The position numbers and the translations under genes were made by a program. Source: Streptomyces sp. NBC_01232 (GTDB lineage: Bacteria > Actinomycetota > Actinomycetes > Streptomycetales > Streptomycetaceae). Taken from it: a stretch of DNA of 64,000 bases. The notes under the pieces were generated by a model. That model was not told the origin of the DNA, did not search any database, and saw only the letters and a program-made list of their open reading frames with translations. Shown piece by piece: positions 50,873 through 60,177 of the stretch. Position 1 is the stretch's first letter; every line of letters starts with the position of its first letter. The DNA lies in assembly GCF_035989885.1 (NCBI RefSeq), contig NZ_CP108518.1, positions 7,617,001 to 7,681,000 on the forward strand. The letters run 5' to 3'.

Positions 50873-51931
50873 TCAGCTCGTGAGCTCGCGCAGCATGAAG
50901 CCGCGCTGCCCGGGCCGCCGGTTCGGGACCATGCCGAGACGGTCGATGGTCTCGTCGGCGTCGGAGTAGTACGCGCCGATCCTGTAGATCTCCTTGGCCT
51001 CCGGGCCGGTCGCGATGTCGCGTCCCAGGGTGTCCGCGAGCCGGACCATCTGCTCGACCTGCTCGACGGAGGACATCCGCTCGCCCTTGCGCCGCCACAG
51101 GTTGTCCTCGTTGCCCACCCGGACGTGCACGCCGAGGGCGATGGCGATCGCGTTCATCGGGGCCACGGCGCGCATGGAGCTCTCGATGGTGAGGACCGCG
51201 CCGTCCGGTACGCGGCGGATGAACTCGATCAGGTCGGAGGGGTGCCGCCCGGCGAAACCGCCGCCGATCGCGACGTAGTTGAGGACCAGGGGGCCCGTGT
51301 ACACACCGGCGCGGATGAGCCGCTCGACGGTTTCGAGCTGGGCGATGGTGGCGAGCTGGAAGTGCGGCTGGATGCCGCTCGCCCGCAGGCGCTCGAGGTG
51401 CTCGAGGTAGAAGTCGGGACCGGCCTCGACGACCATGTCACGGTAGGCCCGGTAGTACTCGGGCTTCGCGATCGAGGTGCCCTCCAGGTCCTCGTCGGTC
51501 ATGATCTCGACGATGTTCATCTGGCTGGTGTTGATCGCGATGGTCACCTGGTCCGGCGCCGGCGTGAGGTCGGCCAGCAGGTGCCGGGTGTCGTAGGAGA
51601 GCCACTTGGCGTCGCCGCCCTCGCCCTCGGGGGCGAAGGAGATCGAGCCGCCGATCTGCAGGACCATGTCCGGCACCGCTTCGCGCAGCCGGCCCATCAG
51701 CTCGTTGAACATGGACATCCGCTTGGAGCCCTTGCCGTCGAGCTCGCGTACGTGGATGTGGAGCACCGTGGCGCCGGCGTTGTAGCAGTCGACGGCCGCC
51801 TGGACGTGCTCGTCCATGGTCAGGGGCAGGTCGTCGGCGTCGCCGGGCAGCCACTCCGGCCCGTACGGGGCGGCCTGGATGACGAGCTTCTCCTGGTTCT
51901 CGGGGAAGAGCGAGTCGTCGTGAAAGTGCAC
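50873..51931 (-). CDS. BKACE-family beta-keto acid cleavage enzyme
   Basis: A 352-residue TIM-barrel enzyme of the DUF849/BKACE family. Zinc ligands are in ATVLHIHVRELDG (~58) and further residues in GPLVLNYVAIGGGF and AIALGVHVRVGNEDNLWRRKG. Members condense a beta-keto acid with acetyl-CoA and release acetoacetate plus a new acyl-CoA; Kce of lysine fermentation and carnitine-degrading relatives are examples. GTG at 51931 has AAGGAG upstream. It is the first gene of the minus-strand operon and faces putative AraC sites at 52164-52197. Confidence 0.92.
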   Translation of the reverse strand: MHFHDDSLFPENQEKLVIQAAPYGPEWLPGDADDLPLTMDEHVQAAVDCYNAGATVLHIHVRELDGKGSKRMSMFNELMGRLREAVPDMVLQIGGSISFAPEGEGGDAKWLSYDTRHLLADLTPAPDQVTIAINTSQMNIVEIMTDEDLEGTSIAKPEYYRAYRDMVVEAGPDFYLEHLERLRASGIQPHFQLATIAQLETVERLIRAGVYTGPLVLNYVAIGGGFAGRHPSDLIEFIRRVPDGAVLTIESSMRAVAPMNAIAIALGVHVRVGNEDNLWRRKGERMSSVEQVEQMVRLADTLGRDIATGPEAKEIYRIGAYYSDADETIDRLGMVPNRRPGQRGFMLRELTS

Positions 51932-52163
51932 GGTCCTTCTCCTTCGCGTACGGGTGATCACCGGCCGCGGCAGTCGGTACCTGCGGAGTCGGAACTTCTG
52001 GACGGCAGGGACCGGCGCGGGCGGGTCGGGGAGAACATCGGGCGCGTGGGCCCGGGTGCCATCGGCTGGTCCGGAGGAGAGCGGGCGGTAGGGGATACGG
52101 CCCGTCTCACCTCCGGCAGCCGACCGCCGTGAGCGGTGCAGCCAAAGTAGGGCCGGGCGAGTA

Positions 52164-52197
52164 CGGCTGCTTGACCCGTGGTGACGGACGACTTGTC
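52164..52197 (-). promoter_or_regulatory. Putative AraC half-sites upstream of the BKACE operon
   Basis: CGGCTGCTTGAC (52164-52175) and CGGACGACTTGTC (52185-52197) are similar direct repeats whose TTGAC/TTGTC cores are 22 bp apart, about two helical turns, as expected for an AraC-family dimer. A -10-like TACTTT lies nearby on the minus strand. The rest of 51932-52258 shows no gene. Confidence 0.35.
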
Positions 52198-52258
52198 ATT
52201 TGGGGACAGCAGCCGGGGGCGGCCCGGGTGCCGTCCGCCGTGCGTGCTGCCGTGGGAG

Positions 52259-53290
52259 TCAGCCCGTACCCGGGTGCTGGTGCTCCCGGGATTTCTCCTT
52301 GCGCCACTGCCTCGGGCTGCACCCGAACTGTTCGTGGAACCACCGGGAGAACGCGCTCAGGGAGGAGAAGCCCAGGAGGTCGGAGATCTCCGTGAGCGAG
52401 CGGCGGGGATGGGCCACGAACTGCTCCGCGAGGCGCATCCGTGTGGCATTGAGCAGCGACGAGAACGTCTCTCCCGAGTGGGCCAGATGACGGTGGACGG
52501 TGCGCCGGTCGACGCCGAGGCTGCGGGCGACCTGCTCGATCGAGCACCGGCCGGTGGGCAGGAGGGCCTCGATGAGTTCGCGCACGCGGTCCGCCACCGA
52601 GGTGTCCCTGGGAGTGGCGGCGATGGAGTCGAAGTACTGCCGGGCGTAGTTCCGCAGCTGCGGGTCCGCCATGGCGTTGGGGGCGTCGAGGTCGTCGGCG
52701 TAGAAGACGATGCCGTTGAACTCGCGGTCGAATTCGAGCCCGGGGCCGAACAGGCGGCGGTGCCTGCCGGGGTCCGCCGGAGCGCTGTGGGCGAACCACA
52801 CCGAGAGGGGCTGCCACCGTGTGTCGAGGAACCCTCGCAGAATGCGGGCGAAGGCACCCACCGCGAGCTCCGTGGCCTGCCGGGCCGGCGCCGTCTCGCC
52901 GACCCTGAGGTCCACCTTGATGGTGGCCAGGCCGTTCCCCTCGGACAGGCGCGTGTGGAGCAGCTCGTTGTACATGTGCTCGTGGCGCAGCAGCAGCGCC
53001 AGCGCACTGCGTACGTCGGGCTCCTCACGGACGACCAGGCTGATCGGACCCAGGTTGGAGAAGCGGCGCAGCTCGGCCATCCGCAGGCCGAAGTCGTCGT
53101 GGTGCGAGCGGGCCGCGGAGAGCTCCAGGAGGCGGACGGCGGCCGGGCCGGAGATCCACCGGTCCTGGACGGCGAGGTCCGCGGTGTCCAGACCGACGCT
53201 CTTCATCAGCGCGCGCGGATCGATGCCGAGAGACCGGCTCAGCTCGACGTAACCGTTCAGCGCTGCGGTGCGGACAAGGGGCCTCATCAC
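52259..53290 (-). CDS. AraC-family regulator with arabinose-binding-like N-terminal domain
   Basis: A 343-residue regulator. The N-terminal ~200 residues (VRTAALNGYVELSRSLGIDP, FGLRMAELRRFSNLGPISLV) match the OruR/ArgR-type ligand-binding domain. The C-terminal double HTH is clear: SIEQVARSLGVDRRTVHRHL and RSLTEISDLLGFSSLSAFSR followed by WFHEQFGCSPRQWR. It is encoded between the BKACE operon and the divergent acyl-CoA ligase gene and probably activates both in response to the pathway substrate. Confidence 0.92.
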   Translation of the reverse strand: MMRPLVRTAALNGYVELSRSLGIDPRALMKSVGLDTADLAVQDRWISGPAAVRLLELSAARSHHDDFGLRMAELRRFSNLGPISLVVREEPDVRSALALLLRHEHMYNELLHTRLSEGNGLATIKVDLRVGETAPARQATELAVGAFARILRGFLDTRWQPLSVWFAHSAPADPGRHRRLFGPGLEFDREFNGIVFYADDLDAPNAMADPQLRNYARQYFDSIAATPRDTSVADRVRELIEALLPTGRCSIEQVARSLGVDRRTVHRHLAHSGETFSSLLNATRMRLAEQFVAHPRRSLTEISDLLGFSSLSAFSRWFHEQFGCSPRQWRKEKSREHQHPGTG

Positions 53291-53494
53291 GTGCTCCAGG
53301 TGTTCGGTCCCCAGAAGTTAAGTTTCCCGTCCCGGCACGTCAAGCATCGGGAGTTCGCCCGCCCTAGCATCCCCTCAGCGCGGCCCCGACTCATGACCCG
53401 GAGGAGCAGGCATATCGGACATTCCACGTATGCAGGACTGCCGCCCGCATCGCGGCGACGGCCGATACGAACAGAAGAAATGGAGACTGCCGGC

Positions 53495-54988
53495 ATGACC
53501 AACCTCGCCGCATTCCTGGTGAACTCCGCGGCGGCCCGCCGCGATCACGTCGCCGTGCGCCACGACGACACCACCTTGACCTACGCCGAACTGGACGACG
53601 CGAGTGCCAGGTTCGCCGCGGTGCTGCACGGCCGCGGAGTGCGGCCCGGTGACCGTGTGGCGATGACCGTGCCCAACGTGCCGCTGTTCCCCGTCGTCTA
53701 CTACGGGATCCTGCGGGCCGGGGGCGTGGTCGTGCCGATGAACCCGCTGCTCAAGGCCCGGGAGGCGGCGTACGTGCTGCGGGACTGCGGGGCCCGCGTC
53801 GCGGTGGCGTTCCCGCTGTTCGCGCAGGAGGTCGCGACCGCAGCCGCCGAGCTGGGGACCGAGTGCCTGGTGGCGGAGCCCCAGGCGTTCCGGGAGCTGC
53901 TCACGGCCACCGAACCGCTGTCCGGCCTCGTCGACCGGGAGGACGGGGACCCCGCACTGATCCTCTACACCTCCGGCACCACCGGCACGCCCAAGGGCGC
54001 CGAGCTGACGCACGGCAACCTGGTCTCGAACACGGCCGTCACCGCCGAGACCCTGATCCAAGTAGGCCCCGACGACATCCTGTTCGGCGGCCTGCCGCTC
54101 TTCCACGCGTTCGGCCAGACCTGTGCGCTCAACGCGGCCATGGCCGCCGGGGCGACGCTGACGCTGCTGCCGCGGTTCGATCCGCGGCGGGCGCTGGAGG
54201 TCATGCACCGTGACGGGGTCACCGTGTTCCTCGGCGTACCCACGATGTACTCGGCGCTGCTCCACGCCGAACTCCCCGACGGCTTCGACGCCTCCCGGCT
54301 GCGCCTCGCCGTCTCGGGCGGCGCCGCGATACCCGTCGAGGTGCTGCACGGGTTCGAGCGGCGCTTCGACGCCACGGTGCTGGAGGGGTACGGCCTCTCC
54401 GAGACCTCGCCGGTGGCCTCCTTCAACCACCCGGACCGCCCGCGGAAGGCCGGCTCCATCGGGGTTCCGATCCGCGGGGTCGAGATGAGGCTCGTCACCG
54501 AGAGCGGCTCCGAGGCGGGCCCGGGCGAGGTCGGCGAGATCGCGATCCGCGGTGAGAACGTGATGAAGGGCTATTTCAACCGCCCGGAGGAGACCGCGGA
54601 GGCCGTACGCGACGGATGGTTCCACACCGGCGACCTGGCCCGCGTCGACGAGGAGGGGTTCTACTTCATCGTCGACCGCAAGAAGGACCTGATCATCCGA
54701 GGCGGCTACAACGTCTACCCGCGGGAGGTCGAGGAGGTCCTGTACGAGCACCCTGCCGTGGCCGAGGCCGCAGTGGTCGGCGTGCCGCACGAGGTGCACG
54801 GGGAGGAGATCGTGGCGGTGATCACCCTGCGCGAGGGCGCCGGGGCGACGGCCGAGGAGATCCGGGCCCACGTCAAGGAGCGGGTGGCGGCGTACAAGTA
54901 CCCCCGGATCATCACTTTCACGGCCGAACTCCCCAAGGGGCCCACGGGGAAGATCCTCAAGCGCGAGATCGTCGTCACCCGCCCCTGA
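53495..54988 (+). CDS. Acyl-CoA ligase (AMP-forming)
   Basis: A 497-residue ANL-superfamily ligase. The P-loop is ILYTSGTTGTPKGAELTHGN (~158), followed by LEGYGLSETSPVAS (~297), WFHTGDLARVDEEGFYFIVD and IIRGGYNVYPREVEEVLYEH. The catalytic Lys is in LPKGPTGKILKRE (~485). This is the pattern of medium/long-chain fatty-acid and aryl-acid CoA ligases. The gene is divergent from araC and is likely co-regulated with the BKACE operon, where it would activate a carboxylic acid as its CoA ester. Confidence 0.92.
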   Translation: MTNLAAFLVNSAAARRDHVAVRHDDTTLTYAELDDASARFAAVLHGRGVRPGDRVAMTVPNVPLFPVVYYGILRAGGVVVPMNPLLKAREAAYVLRDCGARVAVAFPLFAQEVATAAAELGTECLVAEPQAFRELLTATEPLSGLVDREDGDPALILYTSGTTGTPKGAELTHGNLVSNTAVTAETLIQVGPDDILFGGLPLFHAFGQTCALNAAMAAGATLTLLPRFDPRRALEVMHRDGVTVFLGVPTMYSALLHAELPDGFDASRLRLAVSGGAAIPVEVLHGFERRFDATVLEGYGLSETSPVASFNHPDRPRKAGSIGVPIRGVEMRLVTESGSEAGPGEVGEIAIRGENVMKGYFNRPEETAEAVRDGWFHTGDLARVDEEGFYFIVDRKKDLIIRGGYNVYPREVEEVLYEHPAVAEAAVVGVPHEVHGEEIVAVITLREGAGATAEEIRAHVKERVAAYKYPRIITFTAELPKGPTGKILKREIVVTRP

Positions 54989-55125
54989 GGAGGCGGGTGG
55001 TTGCCGCCGTCCCATGCGAACGTGCCGACGGGCAGCAGCGGGTCCGTCGCGGTGTCGCAGGCGGGGCAGCGCCGGGGCCGGGGCCGGTGTACGGGCGTGC
55101 CGTACACCGGCCCCGGCCCTTCGGC

Positions 55126-55854
55126 TCAGGACTGCCGGCTGCGGCGGGCCCACCAGAAGGCGGCTGCGCCGGCGAGCAGTACGACGGCTGCGACCGCGGC
55201 CGCGATGAGGCCGGTGCTGCTGCCTGTTCCGGTTTCGGCCGCCGTCCGTGTCGCGGGGGACTCGGCCGCCGCGGCCGGAGCCGGGGACGGCGGCTCGGCG
55301 GACGGGGTGCTCCGGGCCGGTGTGGGCGACGGACTCGGGGCGAGCGGTTTCGCGCCGGGCGCCGCGGGCTTCAGGTCGAGTACCGGGGCCGGATTGTCGA
55401 CCTTCCGGCCGTCGGCCGGCACCTCGATCCACCGCGAGACCTTCCCGTCGCCGTACGACTCCAGGGTCTTGAACGGCAGGGACTTGACGTCGGGCAGCTG
55501 GCGCACGGTGATGCTGTACTCGGCGTCCGTGCCGGTGGCGAGCGCCGCGCCCCCGACGCTGTACCCATCGGGGGTGACCGTCAGCTTCCAGCCCGTCGGT
55601 GCCTCCTTGAGGGTCACGGCGTCCGGGGTGATGCCGTCGGGGAGGACGACACGCAGTTCGGTGATGCCCGCGGTGTCCGACTCCGCCTCGGAGGTGAAGG
55701 ACAACGTGACGTTCTCGGCGAGAGCGCGCGGGTCGGAGGCGCTGACCTCGGCGTGTGCTGCCGCCGGGCCGGCCGCGATGCCCAGGAGCACCAGGGACCC
55801 GACGGCCGCGACGACCGGCCTGCGGACGTAACGGCGGTTGTTCGATGCGTGCAT
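55126..55854 (-). CDS. YcnI-like copper-associated surface protein
   Basis: A 242-residue exported protein. A signal peptide (VVAAVGSLVLLGIAAGPAAA) is followed directly by HAEVSASDP; the new N-terminal His is the copper ligand of YcnI (DUF1775) domains. The domain continues with GITELRVVLPDGITPDAVTL and YSITVRQLPDVKSLPFKTL. A Pro/Ala/Ser-rich linker and a C-terminal membrane helix (LIAAAVAAVVLLAGAAAFWW with basic tail RRSRQS) anchor it to the cell surface. It sits with a membrane protein and a CopC-CopD fusion, a common copper-handling arrangement in actinobacteria. Confidence 0.9.
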   Translation of the reverse strand: MHASNNRRYVRRPVVAAVGSLVLLGIAAGPAAAHAEVSASDPRALAENVTLSFTSEAESDTAGITELRVVLPDGITPDAVTLKEAPTGWKLTVTPDGYSVGGAALATGTDAEYSITVRQLPDVKSLPFKTLESYGDGKVSRWIEVPADGRKVDNPAPVLDLKPAAPGAKPLAPSPSPTPARSTPSAEPPSPAPAAAAESPATRTAAETGTGSSTGLIAAAVAAVVLLAGAAAFWWARRSRQS

Positions 55855-55904
55855 GGTGAAGGAACCCTCTCGGTACGCGGAGCGGGCCTCACGGAGGCAG
55901 CCGT

Positions 55905-56567
55905 TCAGCCCGCCAGGATCAGGGGAACGTCTCCCGCACACCGGCCAGGGGGCCCTCGGCGCGTCACCGCGTGGCACAGCATCGCCGTCACCGCAGGGGG
56001 GACCGTACGGCGGCCGAGCGGGACCGCCACGGCGCGCGGGCCGGCTCCGAACCGCGGCTGCCACCGGGCGCCGAAGGCCACGGCGGCAGCCGCGACGGCC
56101 GTCCGGGCCCATCGCCCCATGGTCCCCGGCAGCCGGCTCAGTGCCCGGTCCGCGCGGTACATCAGGAGTGCCATCAGGCACGCGGCCGCGCAGTGGGCCA
56201 GCGTCATGGCCGACGTGTCGTGGTGTCCTGCCGCATGGGTGAACTCCGGCGTCGCCCAGGCCTGTTCGGGCCCGTGGTCCGGACCGTGCGCGGACAGGGC
56301 CCGATGCAGGAGGAGCTGGACGAGGCAGGTGGCCGCGACCACGTACCATCCCGGGCGGCGCGAGCGTGCGGCGAGCCACGAGACGGCGTACACGGTGAAC
56401 GCACCGCCGCCCGCCCGCTGCCAGGACACCGGATCCTCCGAGGCCAGGCGATGTGCCACGACCGCCAGCGTCGAGCTGAGCAGGGTGAACACGGCAGCCC
56501 GCAGCCACCGTCCGCCCCACCGCTCGGGCCACGGGCTGGGGCGCTTCCTCGCAGGGGCTCCGGCCAT
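55905..56567 (-). CDS. Polytopic membrane protein of the copper gene group
   Basis: About 220 residues with four to five hydrophobic segments (AVFTLLSSTLAVVAHRLA, WYVVAATCLVQLLLHRAL, AAACLMALLMYRADRAL, AVAAAAVAFGARWQ). A His-rich stretch, EFTHAAGHHDTSAMTLAH, lies at the start of one helix, with further His in HGPDHGPEQ. Such His/Met-containing membrane proteins accompany YcnI and CopCD in Streptomyces. The start is uncertain: ATG at 56567 or GTG at 56585, the latter with a close GAGG. Confidence 0.7.
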   Translation of the reverse strand: MAGAPARKRPSPWPERWGGRWLRAAVFTLLSSTLAVVAHRLASEDPVSWQRAGGGAFTVYAVSWLAARSRRPGWYVVAATCLVQLLLHRALSAHGPDHGPEQAWATPEFTHAAGHHDTSAMTLAHCAAACLMALLMYRADRALSRLPGTMGRWARTAVAAAAVAFGARWQPRFGAGPRAVAVPLGRRTVPPAVTAMLCHAVTRRGPPGRCAGDVPLILAG

Positions 56568-56737
56568 GTCGGGGCCATCATCCACCGCACCTCGTACCGG
56601 CAGGTCCCCACTGTCGATTGCGGAGCAGTTTCCGGGCCGACGGGGTCGACCGGGCTGGCCGGCCCGGCCGGGGCGCCTGATCGACGGACGCCCTCCCGGC
56701 GGATCGCCGTCCGCGAGCGGTTGCGACCGGCCTGCGG

Positions 56738-58636
56738 TCACGGTGTGACGCGGAGATCCGTGCTCACCGTGACCTGGTCGATTTCTGTGGTGCGAACGGT
56801 CACGTCCAGCTTCCATTGACCGGCCATGGGAATCTGCAGGTCGTATGTGGCCCAATAGCCCTTCTGGCTCTTGAGACCGGCGTCGATCGGGCCGATCCCC
56901 TGATCGACCTGGGTGAGGGCGAGCCGTAGCTCGGGGACGCTGGAGATGCCGCCGTCCTGCGTGAACACCACCGCTTCCACCGTGTTCTCGCCGACGCGCC
57001 CCGGCGCCAGAGTGATCTGCACCGTGCCCTGATGCTTCGCGGTACCCATGTCGAAGGGGACCATGACCACCTTCACGTCCGGCTCCTGCCCGGAAGGTGC
57101 TGCTGCGGTCGTCGTGGCGGCGCGGCTCGGCGGGGTACCGGTGAGCATGGTGGAGATCACCAGCACGGCGGCGCCGACGACGGCCTCGACCGCCACGGTT
57201 CGACGCAGGCGGCGCCGGTACGCGTCGGCATCGTAGGCCGGCGGCTCATCGTCGTCGCCGGGCCCGGTGCGAGCGGGCGCGGCCCCCTCGCCGCCCGGCC
57301 CGGCTCCGGTTCGCCCGCTCGGCGCGCCGACGGTCTGGGGGACCCGCACCTCCCGGACCTCGACGACGGCAGCCGGCTTCGTCGTGCCCGGCGAAGCCGC
57401 GCCCATCAGGCGGGCGGTCCACCGCCGGGAGAGAGCCGCCACGCACACCAACAGGACCACTGCGGCGACCTTGAGGCCGAGCGTCCGCCCGTACGAGGTG
57501 GTGGTCAGCGCTGCCAAGGAGCCCACCTGCCGCCAGGACTGGTACACCCCGGTGCCGACCAGAACGACGACGGCGGCGAAGGCCAGCGCCGAGAAGCGGG
57601 TGATCGCGGCAACCGGGATCTCGCTGTTGTCGCAACCGCGGTGACGCAGGGAGGTGAGCAGAGTGATCAGACCGCCCAGCCACACCGCCATGGCCAGCAG
57701 GTGCAGCACGGAGACGGGGATGGCGAGGGGCACCTGGATTCCGGCGGACGCGTGCTCGGCGCCGGCCCAGGTGAGAGCCAACGCCAGGGCGAGGACCGGT
57801 CCGCCGAGGAGCCGGAAGCGAAGGCGGATGCGGACACCGGGCCTCAGCGGCGTCCTCCGCGACAGCACTGCGGCGAGCGCGAGGAGTACGAGGAGCGCGA
57901 GCCGCACGGTCAGGGCGATCCCGGATCTCCCCGTGAGCGTTCGGCCCAGCACGGACGGGTCGAAAGCCGACGACAGGGACCCGCCCGCCTCGTACGGGCC
58001 GCGCAGCAGCAACAGGGCCACCGTCGACGCCATCAGCGTGGTCCAGCCGGCGACCACCAGTCGGCGCAGCGGACGGATCCCGCTCGCCGCCGGCCAGCAG
58101 ACGAGGACGAACGTCGCGGCTCCGACGAGCAGCGCCAGGCCGCTGTAGGCGAGGTAGCGGAAGAAGCCGTACAGGCGGCCGGCCGCCGTGCCGTCCGGAG
58201 GGGACTTCGCGACCACCACGGTGGTGTCGGACGGCTTCCCGATGGAAAAGGTGAAGGCGCCGGAGATCGGGTGACCGTCGGCGGAGACCACTCGCCAGGC
58301 GACGGTGTAGGTGCCTTGGGCCAGATCGTCCTGCAGAGCCACCTGAGCCGTGTTGTCCTTGCCGTCCGCGTGCTGGGCGGGGCGCGGGTTCACGCGGTCG
58401 TTGGCGGGCGACAGTACGCGCAGGGACCCGTCGGGGAAGCTGACCGATTCGGTGAAGGTGAGCGTGACCTGCTTCGGAGCCGATGCGAGGACGGCGCCTT
58501 CGGCGGGGTCGGAGCCGCTGAGGGCGGAATGCGCGAGGGCGGGGGAGGCCCCGCCGAGGGCCAGGCCGCACAGGGCGGCCAGCAGCGTCAGGACTACGGC
58601 GGACATCCTCGCGAGGCTCGATCCGCTGGGCGTCAA
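56738..58636 (-). CDS. CopC-CopD fusion with C-terminal YtkA/FixH-like domain
   Basis: A 632-residue membrane protein. The signal peptide is followed by AHSALSGSDPAEGAVL, the start of a CopC cupredoxin-like domain with N-terminal His ligand; GHPISGAFTFSIG ends it. Eight or so membrane segments of the CopD family follow (including LYGFFRYLAYSGLALLVGAA, and AIPVSVLHLLAMAVWLGGLI with conserved His). A cytoplasmic Pro/Gly-rich loop, one more helix and an extracytoplasmic beta domain (VQITLAPGRVGENTVEAVVF; GQWKLDVTVRTTEID) complete it. It probably moves or buffers copper across the membrane. Confidence 0.93.
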   Translation of the reverse strand: MTPSGSSLARMSAVVLTLLAALCGLALGGASPALAHSALSGSDPAEGAVLASAPKQVTLTFTESVSFPDGSLRVLSPANDRVNPRPAQHADGKDNTAQVALQDDLAQGTYTVAWRVVSADGHPISGAFTFSIGKPSDTTVVVAKSPPDGTAAGRLYGFFRYLAYSGLALLVGAATFVLVCWPAASGIRPLRRLVVAGWTTLMASTVALLLLRGPYEAGGSLSSAFDPSVLGRTLTGRSGIALTVRLALLVLLALAAVLSRRTPLRPGVRIRLRFRLLGGPVLALALALTWAGAEHASAGIQVPLAIPVSVLHLLAMAVWLGGLITLLTSLRHRGCDNSEIPVAAITRFSALAFAAVVVLVGTGVYQSWRQVGSLAALTTTSYGRTLGLKVAAVVLLVCVAALSRRWTARLMGAASPGTTKPAAVVEVREVRVPQTVGAPSGRTGAGPGGEGAAPARTGPGDDDEPPAYDADAYRRRLRRTVAVEAVVGAAVLVISTMLTGTPPSRAATTTAAAPSGQEPDVKVVMVPFDMGTAKHQGTVQITLAPGRVGENTVEAVVFTQDGGISSVPELRLALTQVDQGIGPIDAGLKSQKGYWATYDLQIPMAGQWKLDVTVRTTEIDQVTVSTDLRVTP

Positions 58637-59025
58637 GGGCGGCCTCCGTGGCGGTCGTCATCGGCGGCGTCGCCGTCCGCGCCGGTCGCCGGGGGTGCAG
58701 CCGGACGGTGTGGCTCGCCTGAGGGTGCTGGGGACTGCGGCCGGTACGGGGCCGTACCCACCGCAGTGGTGGACGATAGCCCCGCCCCGTCCGGGGCCGG
58801 CCGGGTTGCGCAACTTCCGCTAAAGCCGGTCCGCGACCGGTGGGCCGGCGGCCTCTTCCTGTATGGGTACGGCCGCCGGGCGGCCGGGCCGCTGTGCCGC
58901 CGGGCCGGCTCCGCCGCGGAGGCAGGGGCTTGACGATTCGCAGCCAAAGATATGACACTCGAAGTGCAAGTTGTTTTGTGGTTTTTCGTAGCTGTTCTTT
59001 ACCGTCTGTAAGGAAAGGCCCAGAC
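58637..59025. other. Spacer with a low-GC promoter region
   Basis: About 390 bases between the divergent CopC-CopD gene and the next membrane protein gene. The last ~90 bases are much richer in A/T than the surroundings. TTGACG (58930-58935) with TATGAC (58951-58956) could be a promoter with a short 15-bp spacer, and CACTCGAAGTG is a small dyad nearby. AAGGAAAGG (59010-59018) is a strong ribosome binding site for 59026. No gene is seen. Confidence 0.4.
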
Positions 59026-59484
59026 ATGTCCGCATACAGCGCCCGAGCCTGTTCCCGGCCGAGCAGCACCGGCCCGCGTACACCGTCGGCCGGGCTCGCG
59101 CGAAGGTCGGCGTACGCCGCCGTGGGTGCGGCCGTGGGCGGCGTGTGGGCGCTCGGCGCGGACATGCCCGCGTGGGAGCATGCCCTGCGCGTCCTCGTGG
59201 TGGTGCTCTGCGTCAGCGTGGCCGGACGTCTGGTCGGCCGCCGTCTCGCCCGGGGCGGGCGGGCCCCCGTCGACCGCGGGCTGTTCTTCGGCCTGGTGGC
59301 GGGGAAGGTGCTCCTCGTGGCCGTGGCCCTGATCGTCGACCGGATCGCGGGGCTGTGGTTCCCCGAACCGGCTCTGATCACGGCCGGGTTCCTGTTCGTC
59401 CTGGTGGCCGCGGGCGGCCCCGCCCTGCACGGCCGGCTGTCGCGCGGTGTCGGAGGGCGGCGGGAGCGGGCCGCGCGCGCGTAG
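59026..59484 (+). CDS. Small polytopic membrane protein
   Basis: A 152-residue protein with four hydrophobic segments: AAVGAAVGGVWALGAD, ALRVLVVVLCVSVAGRLVG, LFFGLVAGKVLLVAVALIVD and LITAGFLFVLVAAGGPAL. The ATG at 59026 follows the strong site AAGGAAAGG. No known motif. The TetR gene ends immediately behind it on the other strand, so the pair is convergent, with stops sharing the boundary at 59484/59485. Confidence 0.75.
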   Translation: MSAYSARACSRPSSTGPRTPSAGLARRSAYAAVGAAVGGVWALGADMPAWEHALRVLVVVLCVSVAGRLVGRRLARGGRAPVDRGLFFGLVAGKVLLVAVALIVDRIAGLWFPEPALITAGFLFVLVAAGGPALHGRLSRGVGGRRERAARA

Positions 59485-60177
59485 TTACCGGGAGTGAGCG
59501 GGGCTCGGCCGGCCGTCGGAGGGAAGCGGGTCCGTGGTGGCGAGCAGGGCGTGCACGGCCGTCTCCATCGTGCGGGCGGCCGCTTCGGCGCTCAGGCCGC
59601 TGCTGCGCCAGTGGTACCAGGCGCCCCAGGTCGTCACCGCGTCCAGTGCGTGCAGCACCTCGGATCCGCGTGCGGCGGGCAGGCGTTCGAGTTCCTCCGC
59701 GAAGACCTCGGCCAGTCGCCCCCGGGCGAGGTCCAGTACCTCTCGGGTGACCTCGGTGACGCGGTCACCCGGTGTCGCCAGGCGCATCAGCGTCAGCTGC
59801 GCCGGTGTGATCCACTCCAGGATCCGGGCCCGCTGTTCCGTCAGGGCCGCTACCCGCGTGGTACGGGGCCCCGTGGTCGGAAGGGGCCTGATCTGCTCGA
59901 TCAGTTGCTCCAGCCGGCGGGTGATGGCCGTCTCCACCAGCTCGGACATGTCGGCGAAGTGGTGGAACACGAGGCGTCGGGACACGCCGGCGCGCTCGGC
60001 GACCCGCTCCGCGGGGAAGGTGGATTCCCCCTCGTCGAGCAGGGACAGGACGGCCTCGGCGATCTTCACCCGGGACTGCCGGCCGCGCTCGGCGCGCCCG
60101 TCCGTGGCGCGCTCCTCGGACCGCGGCTGTCGACCCGGCTGATTCACGGCGCCCCTCCCCGTCTCGCTGGACGCCAT
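59485..60177 (-). CDS. TetR-family regulator
   Basis: A 230-residue regulator. The N-terminal HTH is at ~36-80: RVKIAEAVLSLLDEGESTFP, AERVAERAGVSRRLVFHHFAD. A helical ligand-binding domain follows, with WGAWYHWRSSGLSAEAAARTM near the C-terminus. A disordered Arg-rich stretch precedes the HTH. The start at 60177 is the first plausible ATG. Targets are unknown; it could control the neighbouring membrane protein or the P450 gene transcribed away from it. Confidence 0.9.
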   Translation of the reverse strand: MASSETGRGAVNQPGRQPRSEERATDGRAERGRQSRVKIAEAVLSLLDEGESTFPAERVAERAGVSRRLVFHHFADMSELVETAITRRLEQLIEQIRPLPTTGPRTTRVAALTEQRARILEWITPAQLTLMRLATPGDRVTEVTREVLDLARGRLAEVFAEELERLPAARGSEVLHALDAVTTWGAWYHWRSSGLSAEAAARTMETAVHALLATTDPLPSDGRPSPAHSR

